NCBI GenBank assembly: GCA_030052745.1
Contig: JANBVO010000006.1
Span: 496,001 to 560,000 of the forward strand
From: Pleurostoma richardsiae
Lineage: Eukaryota; Ascomycota; Sordariomycetes; Calosphaeriales; Pleurostomataceae
Length of the DNA stretch: 64,000 nucleotides
Direction: 5' to 3'
Within the stretch, counting starts at the first letter, position 1. Each line of letters begins with the position of its first letter. The translations under genes and the position numbers were made by a program. The notes beneath the pieces were generated by a model, which saw only the letters and a list, made by a program, of their open reading frames with translations, was not told the origin of the DNA and made no database searches. Below, one piece after another: positions 24,494 through 36,559 of the stretch.

Positions 24494-25518
24494 CCAAAGA
24501 AACGCGTAGACAGCGTCGCCGAGGGCTCAACGTTTGGCAAATGGCAGGCATATCTACAGCGTAACCTCTTGATGAATCTTCTGCAAATCAAGCGTGCATT
24601 GTCATCTTAAGTGTTCCTGTTTTTCGGTACCTTCATAACAAGTTTCCAACCTGGACGCCATATAACAGCTTCTGCACTATTCCATATGATTAAAAATCAG
24701 CAATCTTCGTCACCCTCGCCGCCACTCTGCCTAGCTGTGTGTGCCTACAGGATTTTGTAGTGACATATTCAGGTATCTATGATCATGTTGGGTGAGATAT
24801 TTTAAGGCTAACCACGCAAATTTCGGGTTTACGAGGGCATTATTACCACAAAGAGAGGCAAGAGCTGCACGCTCTTCGAGGCACCCTTGCAGTTCTAACC
24901 ACCTGAGCTACCTACATACGTGCGGCCAACTTGATGACCCGGTGACGAGATATCGAGCGCCCCAGACCTCCAATGCGGCTGAGTCTCTAGTGTAGTGTAG
25001 TGTAGAGTAGCCCGGCGTCCCTGGCTGGTGTCCGTTGGTCTGTTCAACCCCTGCCTTGCTCCTCTAGCCAATTGCATTACGGACAGTCAGCTGGGGCCCG
25101 TCCGGGGACGGCATCGCTAAGTCACATTTTGCCCCAGCCTGCGCCCGGCCAGCCAGCCTGTCGCCTAGAGTCAAGCTCCATCTAATTACGAGCCAGCCTG
25201 AATCCACGATCTCTTCCTCAGCGACATCTCCAGATCTTGTGACGCACACTGGCAGCACCGCGCCTGCAACCTCACCTCTGTCGTCAACCACTTTCCCCCT
25301 CACCAGCTTGTTCTCTTTAGGAATCGTCGGCCTCTCGTGGATAGTTAGAGCAACTACATCATTGCGCGTCGTTTAAAGATACCCCGGATCCGCTACTGCC
25401 GTCGGCTCGCTTCCCTGCGCATTCCCGCAATCCACCTCGAATCGAGTCGAGCACTGTCGAGTCCACAATCCTCGAGCATTCCTGTTCCCTCGTCCCGAGT
25501 CCAATACCGACACATGTC
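24494..25518. other. Intergenic region upstream of the HECT ligase
   Basis: No gene can be supported. The left half continues the AT-richer island. The right half (about 25000-25518) is C-rich and should contain the HECT promoter and leader. A very short upstream frame (ATG at 25514, two codons and a stop) overlaps the chosen HECT start. Confidence 0.45.
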
Positions 25519-28500
25519 ATGACGGGCGATGTTATCCGGCCTGCCCGGCCGGCCGACGGCGGCGACCACGGTCATCTCGATGTCGACGATCTCCTTCTGG
25601 CGGGTCTGTGGGAGGATGCGCCTTTTGCACGGCTACCCTGGGATGCGCCCACCGAGCTGAGCGAGTTTGTGGAGGATATAGAAAACCCTAAGCGAGTTTA
25701 CGCAATCCACCGTGCCAGCCGGCGTCACAACTTTCAGCTCCTTGTCGAAAAGTGAGGCAGCCCTCTCTGACAGACGGTTCCTTCCGGTACTGACAAGTAA
25801 TTACAGGTATATTGTCCAGCTTCGGGAAGGATGCGGTAACAGCTACTGCACGACTCCGACGTGCTTCTCGTGTCGAAAGCGAATCGTCGGAAGAGTGCCC
25901 ATTCGGCGATATAACACGACTAGTGCCCGTGTCCTTGCTGTCTATATGGCGAGCCAAGACAACCCTGAGAGCGGCCTCTGCCCGACACTGGCATCTCCGA
26001 AGGGGCCTCCAGCTGCCCTCGATGCACTTATATTCTCGCCGAAACACATCCCCCATCACTGGGACGGTCGGCAGACCTCGAACCTCAGGGGCCAGAACGG
26101 CTCTGTGCGAGGAGGTTCCTTTAAAGACCGCCAAAATGCGGAGATGGGCAAGACCAGAAGTGGTAGACTTCACAGGGAGAAAATAGACGTGTCTGTAGCC
26201 GTCAAGTCTGAAGCAAATCGGCAGCTTATCGATGAAGAGTCCGAGGATAACACGCCGAAGTTCACTGTGAGGGAGAAGCCTGTCGGCAAGGACTATCGGT
26301 CCTTTGCTGCCAACATGTTCGGAACAGTGGCCTTCAAGATGCTCGAATGGCTTACTCCCAATTCCATAGAGGACATGTCTCGAAGAGCCCACGAACTGCA
26401 AGGGGATCTTGCTGTCGAGGAGGGACCAGATTCGCCTAGGTCATCGAAGAAGACGTCCGAGACTGTTCAGGAGTCGCCTATATCCCCACTGTCGACCCCG
26501 TCACATGAAAATGGCACTTCTGTCGACAACAATGGTGTGGCGCCTGGTGACTTGGACGTGCGTCGAGGCGTTCGGTCTAATGGTCAACATGAGGACGGAG
26601 GTAGGGCGCAAAGTACGCATAGGCCCGCGCCAAGCGCTCGACCAGGGGACCCGCGACGTAACTCGAATACTAGAGTCCGTACTGCTAATAAGCCAAGGAC
26701 ACAACTATCCATAGATTCCTTCCCGCCTGATGCGAATTCCGAAGAAGTTCTATCTGGCCTCAAATCTCCGAGACTTTCGGGGCTGCAGGCGGAGAAAACA
26801 ACGCGGTCTCTCAAGACTTCGAATCCGACAATAGCAAGACCCATCTCTCAGCTGTCTTCGGCGGGCTACTTCGATACTGTCCCCCTCGAGACCATGCCGC
26901 CACCGAGACCAGCCTTAGACGAGAAGCCCAAGGTTGGGCGCAGCCAACTCGACGGTCCTCTACAAGACGATAGTGAGAGCCCGATCCTGCCAGACTCAAA
27001 CAGCAGACTCCCGCCGTCAGAGCTCTCTACAAGTGAACAATCCTCGGGGATTTTGGACCCCAATGCGGAGGTCGCCTATGATAGCCTGCTTCCTCAGGCT
27101 CTAACTCGGCTGAATCCGGACATAGTCGACTTCGTATGCAATGTACTCCAAGACGATAGCACTGCAGAACGCCATGTTTTTGAGCCTTCGATAGTCTCAA
27201 TAGCCCACACGCCGTCTGAGTTGGAAAGCAAACCTCTGAGAAGGAAATCTAGAGGAAGACGGCATCCTCACGCAATCCGCCTGAAGCTAGAATGGAGACT
27301 GTTCATTGAGCAGAGCCTATTCTACGTCCTCAGTGACCCGAGCACATTGATACGCTCCTTTAGCAAGAAGGGACAGTTGTACGACTCTCAGACCCTGTGG
27401 TATTGCATGTTGAGGATGACCAGGGTGGCACCCACACTGGTTTTTCACAGTCTCTGGGTTGCAGCAGCTAGTCTTTTCTCTCCGCCAAAGATCCTACAAA
27501 CGCTCCGTTCGCCGACAGGCAGATTGTTCCCAAGGCAGGCAAGCACGCTATCCAATGCGGAGGCGGGGTTCCTGATGTCCATCTGTCTTCACGCCTTGGT
27601 TGCAGCGGTCCCTCTTGTGTCTGATGTGCGGCAGCTCTATGACATGTCCCGCCTGCGGTCGCATGGCTTAACTCTGGCAGGCAGTGGTTCAGTCGCAAGG
27701 CAGCCTGCAGATCTGTGCCTCCAATACGACGATGCCTTCTGTCACGATCTTACGATGCGACTGGCGAGGCGATTGTTTGCAGCTATTACGACACGCCGAT
27801 ACTTCGGTGAAATGATTGAACACGACTCACATTTTGACGATGCTCATGGCGAGCCAGATATTCTAGCCCCCATGTTCGCCCAGCTAGACTTCCTTAACAT
27901 GGATGCCGTATACATTCTGAACTTCTCTTTCGCGGACCGGACGGTTCACGAGACGAGGATGCCGACACTTCTCCTTGACTGGGCAAGAGCAGTGATGTTG
28001 AATGATTGGGATGGTCAGCCGATAGTTCCAGGTGATGGCCCTTTCGGAGGCGCCTTAGCTCTGATTGAAGCCATGTGTAAGTGCTCTCTCCTGAGCCGAG
28101 TCTCCCGTCCGCGCTTCTAACGGTTCTACAGACAAGAAACGCCAAGCTCTGCTCCTAACAGAGGCTCAGTTCAGGTCAGAATACTTTGCTGAGAGGCTTG
28201 ATACGGTCGAGATGCCTGTCTCCTGGCTTTCTTTCAGCTCGACCAGGCAGAAGCTTCACCTTCTCGATTTTCCCTACATCTTCAACCCATCCACACTTGT
28301 GTCCTATTTCCGTTCCATCAACTTCTCGAGGATGAGCCGCGCCTTTGAGGAGTCGAGTTCATTGAAGAATCGCATGGATCACATAATACAACCAGGGAGT
28401 CTGATTATCAACCCTCATCATAAATCGGTGCTTCAGGATCTGCTCCGCACTGCGTCGTCCAAGTACCTGATCCTGGATATCAGCCGTGAGAAGGTCATAA

Positions 28501-29615
28501 CAGACGCTTTCGACCAACTTTGGCGGAGGGAGGAACGAGAGCTATTGAGGCCACTTAAGGTCCACCTTGGTGAAGAGAGCGGAGAGGAGGGATTCGACTC
28601 AGGCGGTGTCCAACAGGAATTCTTCCGTCTCGCTATTGCCGAAGCTTTGAATCCCGATTACGGTGCCTTCACGATCGACGAGAGGACGCGAATGACGTGG
28701 TTCCAACCAGGCTCGATCGAGCCGGAATGGAAGTTTGAGCTTGTGGGCTTGCTGATCTCGCTCGCTATGTATAACGGCCTCACTCTACCAATAACCTTCC
28801 CCAAGGCGCTCTATCGGAAGCTCCTTGGCGAGCCTGTCACAGAATTGCACCACATCGCGGATGGCTGGCCGGAACTGGCAAGTGGTCTGACGACTTTATT
28901 AGAGTGGGACGAAAAAGAAGGCCGAGTCGAGGACGTCTTCGCTCGCACGTACGAGTTCTCCGTGTCCATGTTCGACGAGCCCGTCTCAAGGCAGATGGAC
29001 GCATCGAGCTCCGAGTGGCCACAATTCCCAAAGCACCCGTGGGAGCTTTCCTCGCCATCGAGTCCACTCACAGCAGACAACCCTCCAGATGCCCCCCTCG
29101 TCACCAACGAGAACCGCAACGCCTACGTGTCCGACTATATCCGGTACCTGACAGATGTCTCCGTGCGTCCGCAGTACGAGGCATTCGCGCGAGGCTTCCG
29201 CACTTGCTTGCATCCCAAGTCGCTCTCGCTCCTGACCCCGTCCCTGCTGCAGTCCGTCGTCGAGGGTGTCCAGGACATTGACGTGTCCGACCTGCGCCGG
29301 TACACGCGCTACGTCGGCTGGGACGCGAGCCACCGCACCGTGCGCGACTTCTGGAGTGTCGTGCGCCGCTATGACGACCGCATGCGGCGGAAGCTGCTCG
29401 AGTTCGTCACCGCCAGCGACCGCGTGCCGGTCGGCGGGATGAAGAACCTCCAGTTCGTTGTCCAGCGCAACGGCGAGGAGGGCGAGGGCGGGCACCTTCC
29501 CACCGCCTACACATGCTACGGCACGCTGCTCCTGCCCGAGTATCGCGATAAGGAGGTCCTCAGGGAGCGCCTTGCCATGGCGCTGGAGAATGCGCAGGGA
29601 TTCGGCTTCGCCTGA
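25519..29615 (+). CDS. HECT-type E3 ubiquitin ligase with N-terminal AZUL zinc domain (UBE3A-like)
   Basis: This E3 ligase forms a thioester with ubiquitin on a HECT cysteine before transfer to substrate. Model: join(25519..25751,25807..28076,28132..29615), 1328 aa; both introns are 55 bp. Residues about 79-130 form an AZUL-type zinc module: CGNSYCTTPTCFSC followed by a distal Cys in SGLCP, the architecture known from UBE3A. A long Ser/Pro/Asp-rich disordered region spans about 170-500. An ordered helical region follows, and the HECT domain covers about residues 975-1328. Its hallmarks are the N-lobe start LRPLKVHLGEESGEEGFDSG and the catalytic C1296 in LPTAYTCYGTLLLPEY, followed by a C-terminal tail ending FGFA. 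Yeast Hul4 is a related HECT protein, but I cannot assign orthology by eye. Substrates are unknown. Confidence 0.92.
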
Positions 29616-30053
29616 GGTGGACATGCCATGTCTAGAAAACAGGGCTTTACGGGCCTGGGTGGGAGGTTAAAAGTTTACAGCGGGCGTGTGGAGTGTGCGT
29701 ATAGGCGTTGGGATTCCACGATATATGTTTGTCCGGCTCGAATTCTTTCAGTGTAGCGTAGGTAATGTTGCAGTATATCGCGGTCAGCTTGAGGCTAAAA
29801 CGCTAGATTCGGATTTCAAGGGTGTGTTCCTCCTAAATGGACGGCGAGGCCGGAAAGTCAAAAAGTCACATCACAAGAGCTAGGCTTAATTTGCCTTGCA
29901 ATTTCTTCGTACAAGTTCCTGGGTGCCTGGATATTTCCTATCGATACATGCCATCCACCAGACATGGCAAGCCAGCTACCTATGTAGCCACCTCAGGTAC
30001 TCGTAAAACGCCCAGGCCTCTTTCCATATCCTGCTGGGTTTTTCCTCACCCGT
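29616..30053. other. Convergent intergenic region HECT/CCT5
   Basis: These are the 3' flanks of two convergent genes; nothing else was seen. Confidence 0.5.
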
Positions 30054-31939
30054 CTAGTAGTCTTCCTCGCCCGAGCCGGAAATAATGACGTTGTTGATCT
30101 TCAGAATCATGCGGCACAGCTGCGTTGCCAGCATGAGCTGCTGCTTCTTCCCGATCAGCGGGTCGATGACGAACGCCTCCTTCATGTCGTTGCTGCCGCG
30201 GCCCATGCAGTCGACGCCGAGCCTGCCGCGGCCCGTCTTGACCTGCTGGCTCTTGACCTCCGCCAGCGTGGCGATGGGGTTCAGGCCGCTGTTCTCCGCG
30301 AGCGCCATGGGCACCGCGTCCAACGCCTCAGCAAAGGCGCGCATGGCGTACTGCTCAAGTCCGGGCGTCTTCACCGCAGCGTCCTCGACAGCCAGGCTGC
30401 ACGCGATCTCAGCGGCGCCGCCACCGTAGACGACGCGGTTGTCGCGCACCAGATTGCGCACGACGCACAGGGCGTCGTGTAGGGACCGCTTGGCCTCGTC
30501 GATGATCTTGAGGTACCGTCAGTCCGTGCCACTAGAACCTCAGGGAAGCAGTTCGGGGTCATCAACTATGCTTACCATCTTGTTGCTTCCCCTGACGAAC
30601 ACCGTCACCGCCCGCGTGTTGGCGCACTCCTCGATCACAAGCATCTTCTCCCTTGTCGTACCGAAAGTCATCTCCCTCACGATGCCAGCCCGGCCGAGCT
30701 TTTCCGGCTTCAGGTCCTCGAAACGCGGCACTATCCTTCCGTTCGTCGCAATGGCAATTAGCTCAATCTCCGGACCACCGACCCACCGAACTGCCGGCAG
30801 GTGGTTCTGTAGCAGCAGGTGGTTCGCCTCGTCGTCGAAGCCCCACTGGCAGATAGCCAGGTTGGCTCCGGTGTCCTTGATCTGTTGGATCATCTCGATG
30901 AACTTCTCCCGCTCGTAGTTCTGCAGCTTCTTGAACTCCTCGACGGATGCGATCTCGAGCTTGTGCTTCGTCTTAGGCTTAGGCGGCTCAAACGCGCAGG
31001 TCAGGATCGCGATCTTGGCGTCCCGCACCTCATGCGGCATCTGGGGATGCGAGAAGTCCTTGTCCACAATTACACCCTTAACCAGGATTGTGTCCTCGAG
31101 GGCTCCGCCAACCTTCCCATCGACCTTGATGAGCTCGAAGTCGACATCTTTCCGCTCGAGGTCTGCTACTGACAGCACCGCATCAACAGCGATATTCGCG
31201 AACTGGTCGTGCGCCTTGGAAACGATCTTGCTTCCGAGACTCGTCCTCGCCACCTTGACCAGGTTCTTGGTCTCTGTCCTGCTGAACTCTACGACATCTG
31301 AGATTTTGTCCAGTTCCGCGACCGCAATATCGCATGCCTGGTCGTACCCGTCCGCGATCCGGATGGGGTGGATGCCCTTGTCGATCAGCTCGGCGGCCTG
31401 CTCGAGCAGCGCGCCGGCCAGGACGACAACGCCCGTTGTACCATCACCAATCTCGTCGTCCTGAGACTTGGAGAGCTCCACTAACAGCTTGGCCACATGG
31501 TTTGTGATCTCCATCTGCTGCAGAATCGTCGCACCATCATTCGTCACCGTGATGTCGCCGTCCGGGGAGATGAGGATCTTATCAAGGCCGCGGGGCCCTA
31601 ATGAGGACTTGACGATGTTGGCGACCGTTCGCGCGGCCAGGATATGTGACTTGACCGCCTCGGCGCCGTACTGTCGCTTCTTTTTGCCCTGGCTATAGAA
31701 ACTGGGTTAGAGCTCGAAGGCGGATACAGCTTCCAGTGTGCCCAGTAACTTACTCCCGGACGACAATGAAGGGCCGGCCCTGCTCATCCTTGATCATCGC
31801 AGCTGTACGGATGTTTAATCAGTCGGGAATGTTCAACGCGGAAGCAGTTGGTCGCCTACCATTTGACAAATCTAGATCTGCAGCAGCGATTAGTATATTG
31901 GAGCTTGTCGAGGAAGGTTGCAGACTTACTCAACGCCAT
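30054..31939 (-). CDS. CCT5: Chaperonin-containing TCP-1 (CCT/TRiC) subunit epsilon
   Basis: This is one of eight subunits of the cytosolic CCT/TRiC ring that folds actin, tubulin and WD40 proteins. Model on the minus strand: join(31939..31930,31877..31860,31802..31754,31692..30576,30506..30054), 548 aa, the usual length for the epsilon subunit. The N-terminus reads [20 protein letters not shown], typical of epsilon. ATP-site motifs are visible: [24 protein letters not shown] and [12 protein letters not shown], with the C-terminal nucleotide loop [13 protein letters not shown]. The 5' end is split into three tiny exons of 10, 18 and 49 nt, each with good GTNNGN donors and CAG/TAG acceptors. 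The gene is divergent from HBS1 with 535 bp between start codons. Confidence 0.96.
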
Positions 31940-32474
31940 CTTGAAATATTTCAAGGAGGAAAAGACCTGGTATGACTGGCTCCTCCGTCTATTTCAGCTC
32001 CAGTCGTACATACACAGTATCAAGCTGGAAGTGTATGTCGGAGCTGGGGTCAAGATCTCTGTTAGGCGGACGCGATACTCCTCCAAAAATCTCAAAAAGT
32101 TGCCCCTAGCAGGCCGGTGGATATGGAAGGTACCTGACATGAACGGAAGTCGGGAAAACTGAGGTGCCGGGACATCCCACCTGTCTGGCCAGTGCTCTGA
32201 GCTGCCCCGCCAGGTACAAATCAAACCCCACTATCAGCTTAACAGACGTCAGTGTTGCCCCGCCAGACCACTGCTGCCGACAACTCCCAGGCCAGGCCAT
32301 TCAGGTCAAGCGAAAGATCGCAAAACACAGTTGAACCAGACCACATATTATATTGGGCACTTCAAGACAGCAGCCAGAGATACCCCGAAAGATTCTATCT
32401 GGACTGTCATATCCCTCAAATCACGCATATCCCGATATCCTGAACGTTGCGACTTCCCGACCGGCCAGGGCACG
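31940..32474. promoter_or_regulatory. Shared divergent promoter region CCT5/HBS1
   Basis: This 535-bp space separates the start codons of CCT5 (-) and HBS1 (+) and must hold both promoters. I see no clear TATA box or heat-shock element in it. Co-regulation is an inference from arrangement only. Confidence 0.4.
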
Positions 32475-35095
32475 ATGTCGCGCCACCAGGCCTTCCGCAA
32501 CTACGACTACGAGAATGACCTCGACGAGTACGAAGGCGGAGAATACTTGGACGAGGAGGAAGATGGGGATGAGCTGAGTCCCGAAGATCGGGCGCAAATG
32601 GCCGCGGCTACTTCCGAGGTCAAGAGCGCACTCGGGCCACAAGCAAGCAAGGTCTCGACGGCCCAGATCCAAGAAGCACTGTGGCACTACTACTACGACG
32701 TCGATAAGTCTGTTGCCTACCTGGTCAACAAGTTCATCGACCCTGCACCGCCCAAGCAAGCTTCGGCTAAAGCTGCTAAGAAAGGTTCAGAAAGTACGTA
32801 CAGTTGGTATTTCCTCGTGTCGAGCGATCCCGCCATAACAGGTGCAGCCGAAGCAGATCCATGGAGTGTCCCGAGCGGACTGGGTAATTTGAGTACATGC
32901 TCTGAAACGGACGCAATATTGGCTGGGCCTTTCTTGGAAACGTCGTGTCTTGGGAACAGCTCGGGCTACGGCTGGGGAACAAAGCTGCCAAAACCCCCTA
33001 CTTCATATGCGGCTTTCTTCCACGACATGCCCTGGATGAACATCCCTCGATATAGAGAGACAGTGTTTCTCGAACCTCAGAGACCAAAAGGTGGTCTCTT
33101 GGGTGGTTCAGGGGCTCCTCCGAAGATGTCAAAGTTGCAGGCTTTAGCCGCAGCCCGGAAGAAGAAGGGCGAGGAGAAGAAGTCAGAAGACAAAGCCAAA
33201 GAGCCCAACCAGGAGTCTGCCACTGAGTCCCTCAAAGACACGACCAACCGTCCAACTGAGAATCGCAAGTCGTTAGTCATGGGCCTCAGCAAGAGGCGCA
33301 AGTTAGAAAGCAGTTCTAGCTCCGAGGACGCCAGGATACACACCCCGGGCCCCTCAATATCCGACCATCCCGTTTCTTATGACGTTCCTCAACAGCCGAA
33401 GTCTCCTCAAATTGTTATGGAAGATGCCTTACCTCCTTCGGAACCCGCAAAACCCTCGGCATTCGCTCAAACACTCCTTGGATCTGATTCTGCTGCACCT
33501 AGGGCTCGCCTTCAATTCTTCTCTCCGCCCTATATGGCTCTAAACATGGCCATCTCAGATGCATTTGCGAAGCCCTCTCCCGATGATGCTGTGCTAGCTG
33601 CTCAGTCGCAAGGTTCGCGGTTTGCGAATGGGGGGAAATGAGCGTATACTGATCGACAAGAGCAGCAGGCAAAAAGACGGCTCCGGCGGCACCTAAGAAG
33701 AAAGCTGGGAGTGAGGGCGTCACCAATGACATGAAGGCCTTGAAAGTTGATACCCCCTTGCCAAAGAGCAAGAACTTAAATGTGCTCAACGAGTTTGAGA
33801 AGACGAAAAGCAAAAAGAGTGCAAGTTTTGTCGTAGTTGGTAAGTGACCGTCAATCTCCCGAGGGCCGCTGGGAAGCTAATAATAGACAGGCCATGTTGA
33901 TGCTGGAAAGAGCACATTGATGGGTCGACTTCTCCTCGATCTCAATGTGGTGGACCAGAGGACGGTGGACAAGTACCGAAAAGAGGCTGAGAGTATCGGG
34001 AAGTCATCGTTCGCCCTCGCCTGGATATTAGATCAACGAACCGAGGAGAGGTCGCGGGGTGTCACAATCGACATCGCTACAAACAAGTTCGAGACGGAAA
34101 CAACATCCTTTACAATTCTTGATGCACCAGGTCACCGAGATTTTATACCGAATATGATTGCTGGTGCCAGTCAGGCAGACTTCGCCATACTCGTCGTTGA
34201 TGCCAGCAAAGGCGCCTTCGAGGCCGGTCTGAAGGGCCAGACGAAGGAGCACTCGCTGCTGATACGGAGCATGGGTGTCTCTAGGATCATCGTCGCCGTC
34301 AATAAACTAGACACCGTCATGTGGGATAAGCAGAGGTTCGACGAAATCTGCCAGCAGGTATCAGGATTCCTGTCGGCTACGGGCTTTCAGATGAAGAACA
34401 TCAGCTTCGTCCCGGTATCAGGCCTCAACGGCGATAACTTGGTCAAGAGGTCTACGGACTCGGCAGCGGCCTGGTATGAAGGGCCAACCCTCATTGAAGA
34501 ATTAGAGCACTCTGAGCCCATGGCACGCGCACTGAATAAGCCTTTACGAATGACCATTTCGGAGGTCTACCGGACGCCAATGAGCGCGCTTACGATATCC
34601 GGCCGGATAGACGCAGGTTCGCTGCAGACTGGCGACGCCATTCTGGTCCAACCGAGTGGCGAGAAGGCATACATCAAGTCCCTGGAGCTGGACAATCAAC
34701 CCGCAGAGTGGGCGGTCGCCGGTCAGAACGTGGTCATCCACCTCACCAACATCGATCCCATCCACGTGCGCGTCGGCGACATCATCTGCGACCCGGCCAA
34801 GCCGATTCAGTGTGTCGACACCTTCACAGTCAAGGTGCTCGCGTTCGACATCCTCATGCCGATGCAGGTAGACGTCCACCGGGGGAGGCTCCACTCCGCT
34901 GGGCAGATTCACGAGCTGTCAGCGCTGCTGGACAAGGTCACGGGGGCGGTGGCCAAGAAGAAGCCGAAGATCGTGAAGCCCGCGAGCGTGGCGAGGATAG
35001 TGGTTAAGATGGACAGCAAGGTGCCGCTGGAGGCGGGGCAGCGGGTGGTGCTGAGGAGTGGTGGAGAGACGGTGGCGGCAGGACTCTTGGAGTGA
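32475..35095 (+). CDS. HBS1: Translational GTPase Hbs1 (ribosome rescue, Dom34 partner)
   Basis: Hbs1 delivers Dom34/Pelota to stalled ribosomes for no-go and nonstop decay. Model: join(32475..32793,32842..33612,33666..33839,33891..35095), 822 aa. The N-terminal domain (about residues 1-105) has the Hbs1 signature MSRHQAFRNYDYE...ALWHYYYDVDKSVAYL. A linker carries DMPWMNIP and the basic block MSKLQALAAARKKK. The GTPase domain shows G1 GHVDAGKST, the switch RGVTID, G3 DAPGH, G4 NKLD and G5 VSGLNGDN. Two EF1A-like beta-barrels follow. The third intron splits the G1 Gly codon. The first intron (48 bp, in frame, no stop) is less certain, and coding around 32794-33000 could differ. The intron-2 acceptor is a CAGCAG tandem. 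Confidence 0.92.
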
Positions 35096-35720
35096 TGGTA
35101 TAGACAAGCTCGAGTTTAGCGAATCGAAGCGAGCATCAACAAAAGACCTGCTATTCTTCTGCCTTATCTATTGTAGAATGTGTAACTAGCCACTCATTGC
35201 AGAACTTCACATAGCCAGACCAACTAGGCTATCCGGCGATGATCCCACATGAGAAGAGAGCATAGGCAAATGAACAATCCCCCGCCGGTTGCCGAGAATC
35301 AAAACACGGGATACCAGAATGCGGTACAAGACCGACCGGGGAGTCTCAAAACAATCACTACAGAAGCTTTAGAGGCTGCATACCTTAGCGCTCTCTTCCA
35401 TAATCTATTCTGGCATGCCTGAGCGCTTCAAACAAACTAAGATCCGTGAATAAAATGAAAAAGACACGGAGTTCATCTGGGCTGACACATCAGCAGTGGA
35501 AGAACTCATCCGGTTGTGGCACACCAGCGGCGAGTCCTCTCAGCGTAATTCATTCATCACATAGGTACTCAGTAGATGTTGAGTGGCTTCAGGGGTTACT
35601 TTTGAGGACAGTCTGGATAGATAGATGGTGGAGGCTGACACCAGAAGTCGGAAGAACGTGCCACGGGGGGGCAGAGCCGCGAGCCCCACACAGCTGGAGC
35701 AATGCTCCGCAAGGCAAACA

Positions 35721-35733
35721 GAACATTCTCGAA
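35721..35733 (+). promoter_or_regulatory. Candidate heat-shock element
   Basis: The sequence GAACATTCTCGAA is a perfect three-unit heat-shock element (nGAAnnTTCnnGAAn), the binding site of the Hsf1 trimer. It lies about 830 bp upstream of the BiP start codon and is the only perfect three-unit match I noticed in that region. Yeast KAR2 is known to be activated both by Hsf1 and by the unfolded protein response, so the placement is sensible, though the distance is long. Confidence 0.45.
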
Positions 35734-36238
35734 AGGGTTACAGCCAGGGACACTAGCTTCCCCTTGACGTCGTACCTTGCCGTACCTTATTGTGACGGAC
35801 AGCGGCCGCCCGGGCTGGTCGAGCAGAGGCCACGCTGGCATAACGAACTGATCTCAGGGCTGACGAAGAACGACTGAGCTGCATCAGCGCAGGATAGTTC
35901 TCAACCCATCTGACAAGATCTCTTGCGTTACTCAGTAGAACCTCAGCCAGCCTCATGAATTAAGGTAATCTAGCCTGCCGATACTCTAATTCATGGCTTC
36001 CAGCCGTACTCGCTATTCGTCGCTCGATGTTGACAGAATGGCTTGTGCAAGCAGCTTGGGCGCAGGGGCAAGGGGCCAGGGGTAAAGAGCGATGGGGCAA
36101 TGAGCCAAGAGTGGGAACTTGTGGCTACTAAAAGTACTAATCTATTTATCTTCCTCGTAGACACAGTGTGATTCTGTTAGCATAGACTTGCGGGGTCCCC
36201 TATGGGTGACAAAGAGGTGGCCGGTGCTGCTGTGGCCC

Positions 36239-36249
36239 GTGTCACGTGG
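36239..36249 (+). promoter_or_regulatory. Candidate E-box / UPR-like element upstream of BiP
   Basis: GTGTCACGTGGC contains CACGTG, and TCACGTGG differs by one base from the TGACGTGG core bound by XBP1/ATF6-type bZIP factors. It lies about 320 bp upstream of the BiP start and about 90 bp upstream of a TATA-like sequence. Hac1 control of BiP is known in fungi; that this site mediates it is inference. Confidence 0.3.
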
Positions 36250-36330
36250 CGGCAAAGAGTTGATCAGTGCAAGCTGTCCTTTTTGGAGCGAATGGACACC
36301 TCGCTATTTTGGAGCCACGGTAAGCTTCCA

Positions 36331-36338
36331 TATAAGAT
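36331..36338 (+). promoter_or_regulatory. TATA-like box of KAR2/BiP
   Basis: TATAAGAT sits 229 bp upstream of the start codon, followed by CT-rich tracts (near 36370-36395 and 36470-36510). No ATG lies between about 36345 and the start codon, consistent with a leader of roughly 170-200 nt. Confidence 0.45.
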
Positions 36339-36559
36339 ATGCGAAGGCTCTGAATTTCTCCCAACCCACCGCTTCCTCCTCCTCCCTATTCACCTGCTAA
36401 CCGATCCACCTTCTTGCCCGCAAGCGAGGCTCGAGGATACGAAGCAGACAATTAACCGTCTCTTGTCTGCGCCTTCATTCCTCTTCTCTTCACTTCTTTG
36501 TGCTCACCCTTCCTGTCGCTGCTGTTTAGAGATACCCCGGAGCGCTGAGAGTTGTCGCG

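Larger units (their letters stand above)
35096..36559. other. Upstream region of KAR2/BiP
   Basis: No gene can be supported. It holds the BiP promoter elements listed separately. The last 200 bp before the start are pyrimidine-rich and ATG-free, as in many highly expressed fungal genes. Confidence 0.5.

Noticed and set aside
24881-24910. tRNA-like half on the minus strand (TAGCTCAGGTGGTTAGAA, a perfect A-box-like match)
   Set aside because: The rest does not fold: no anticodon stem at the right distance and no TTCGANNC B-box. At most a relic or a chance match.
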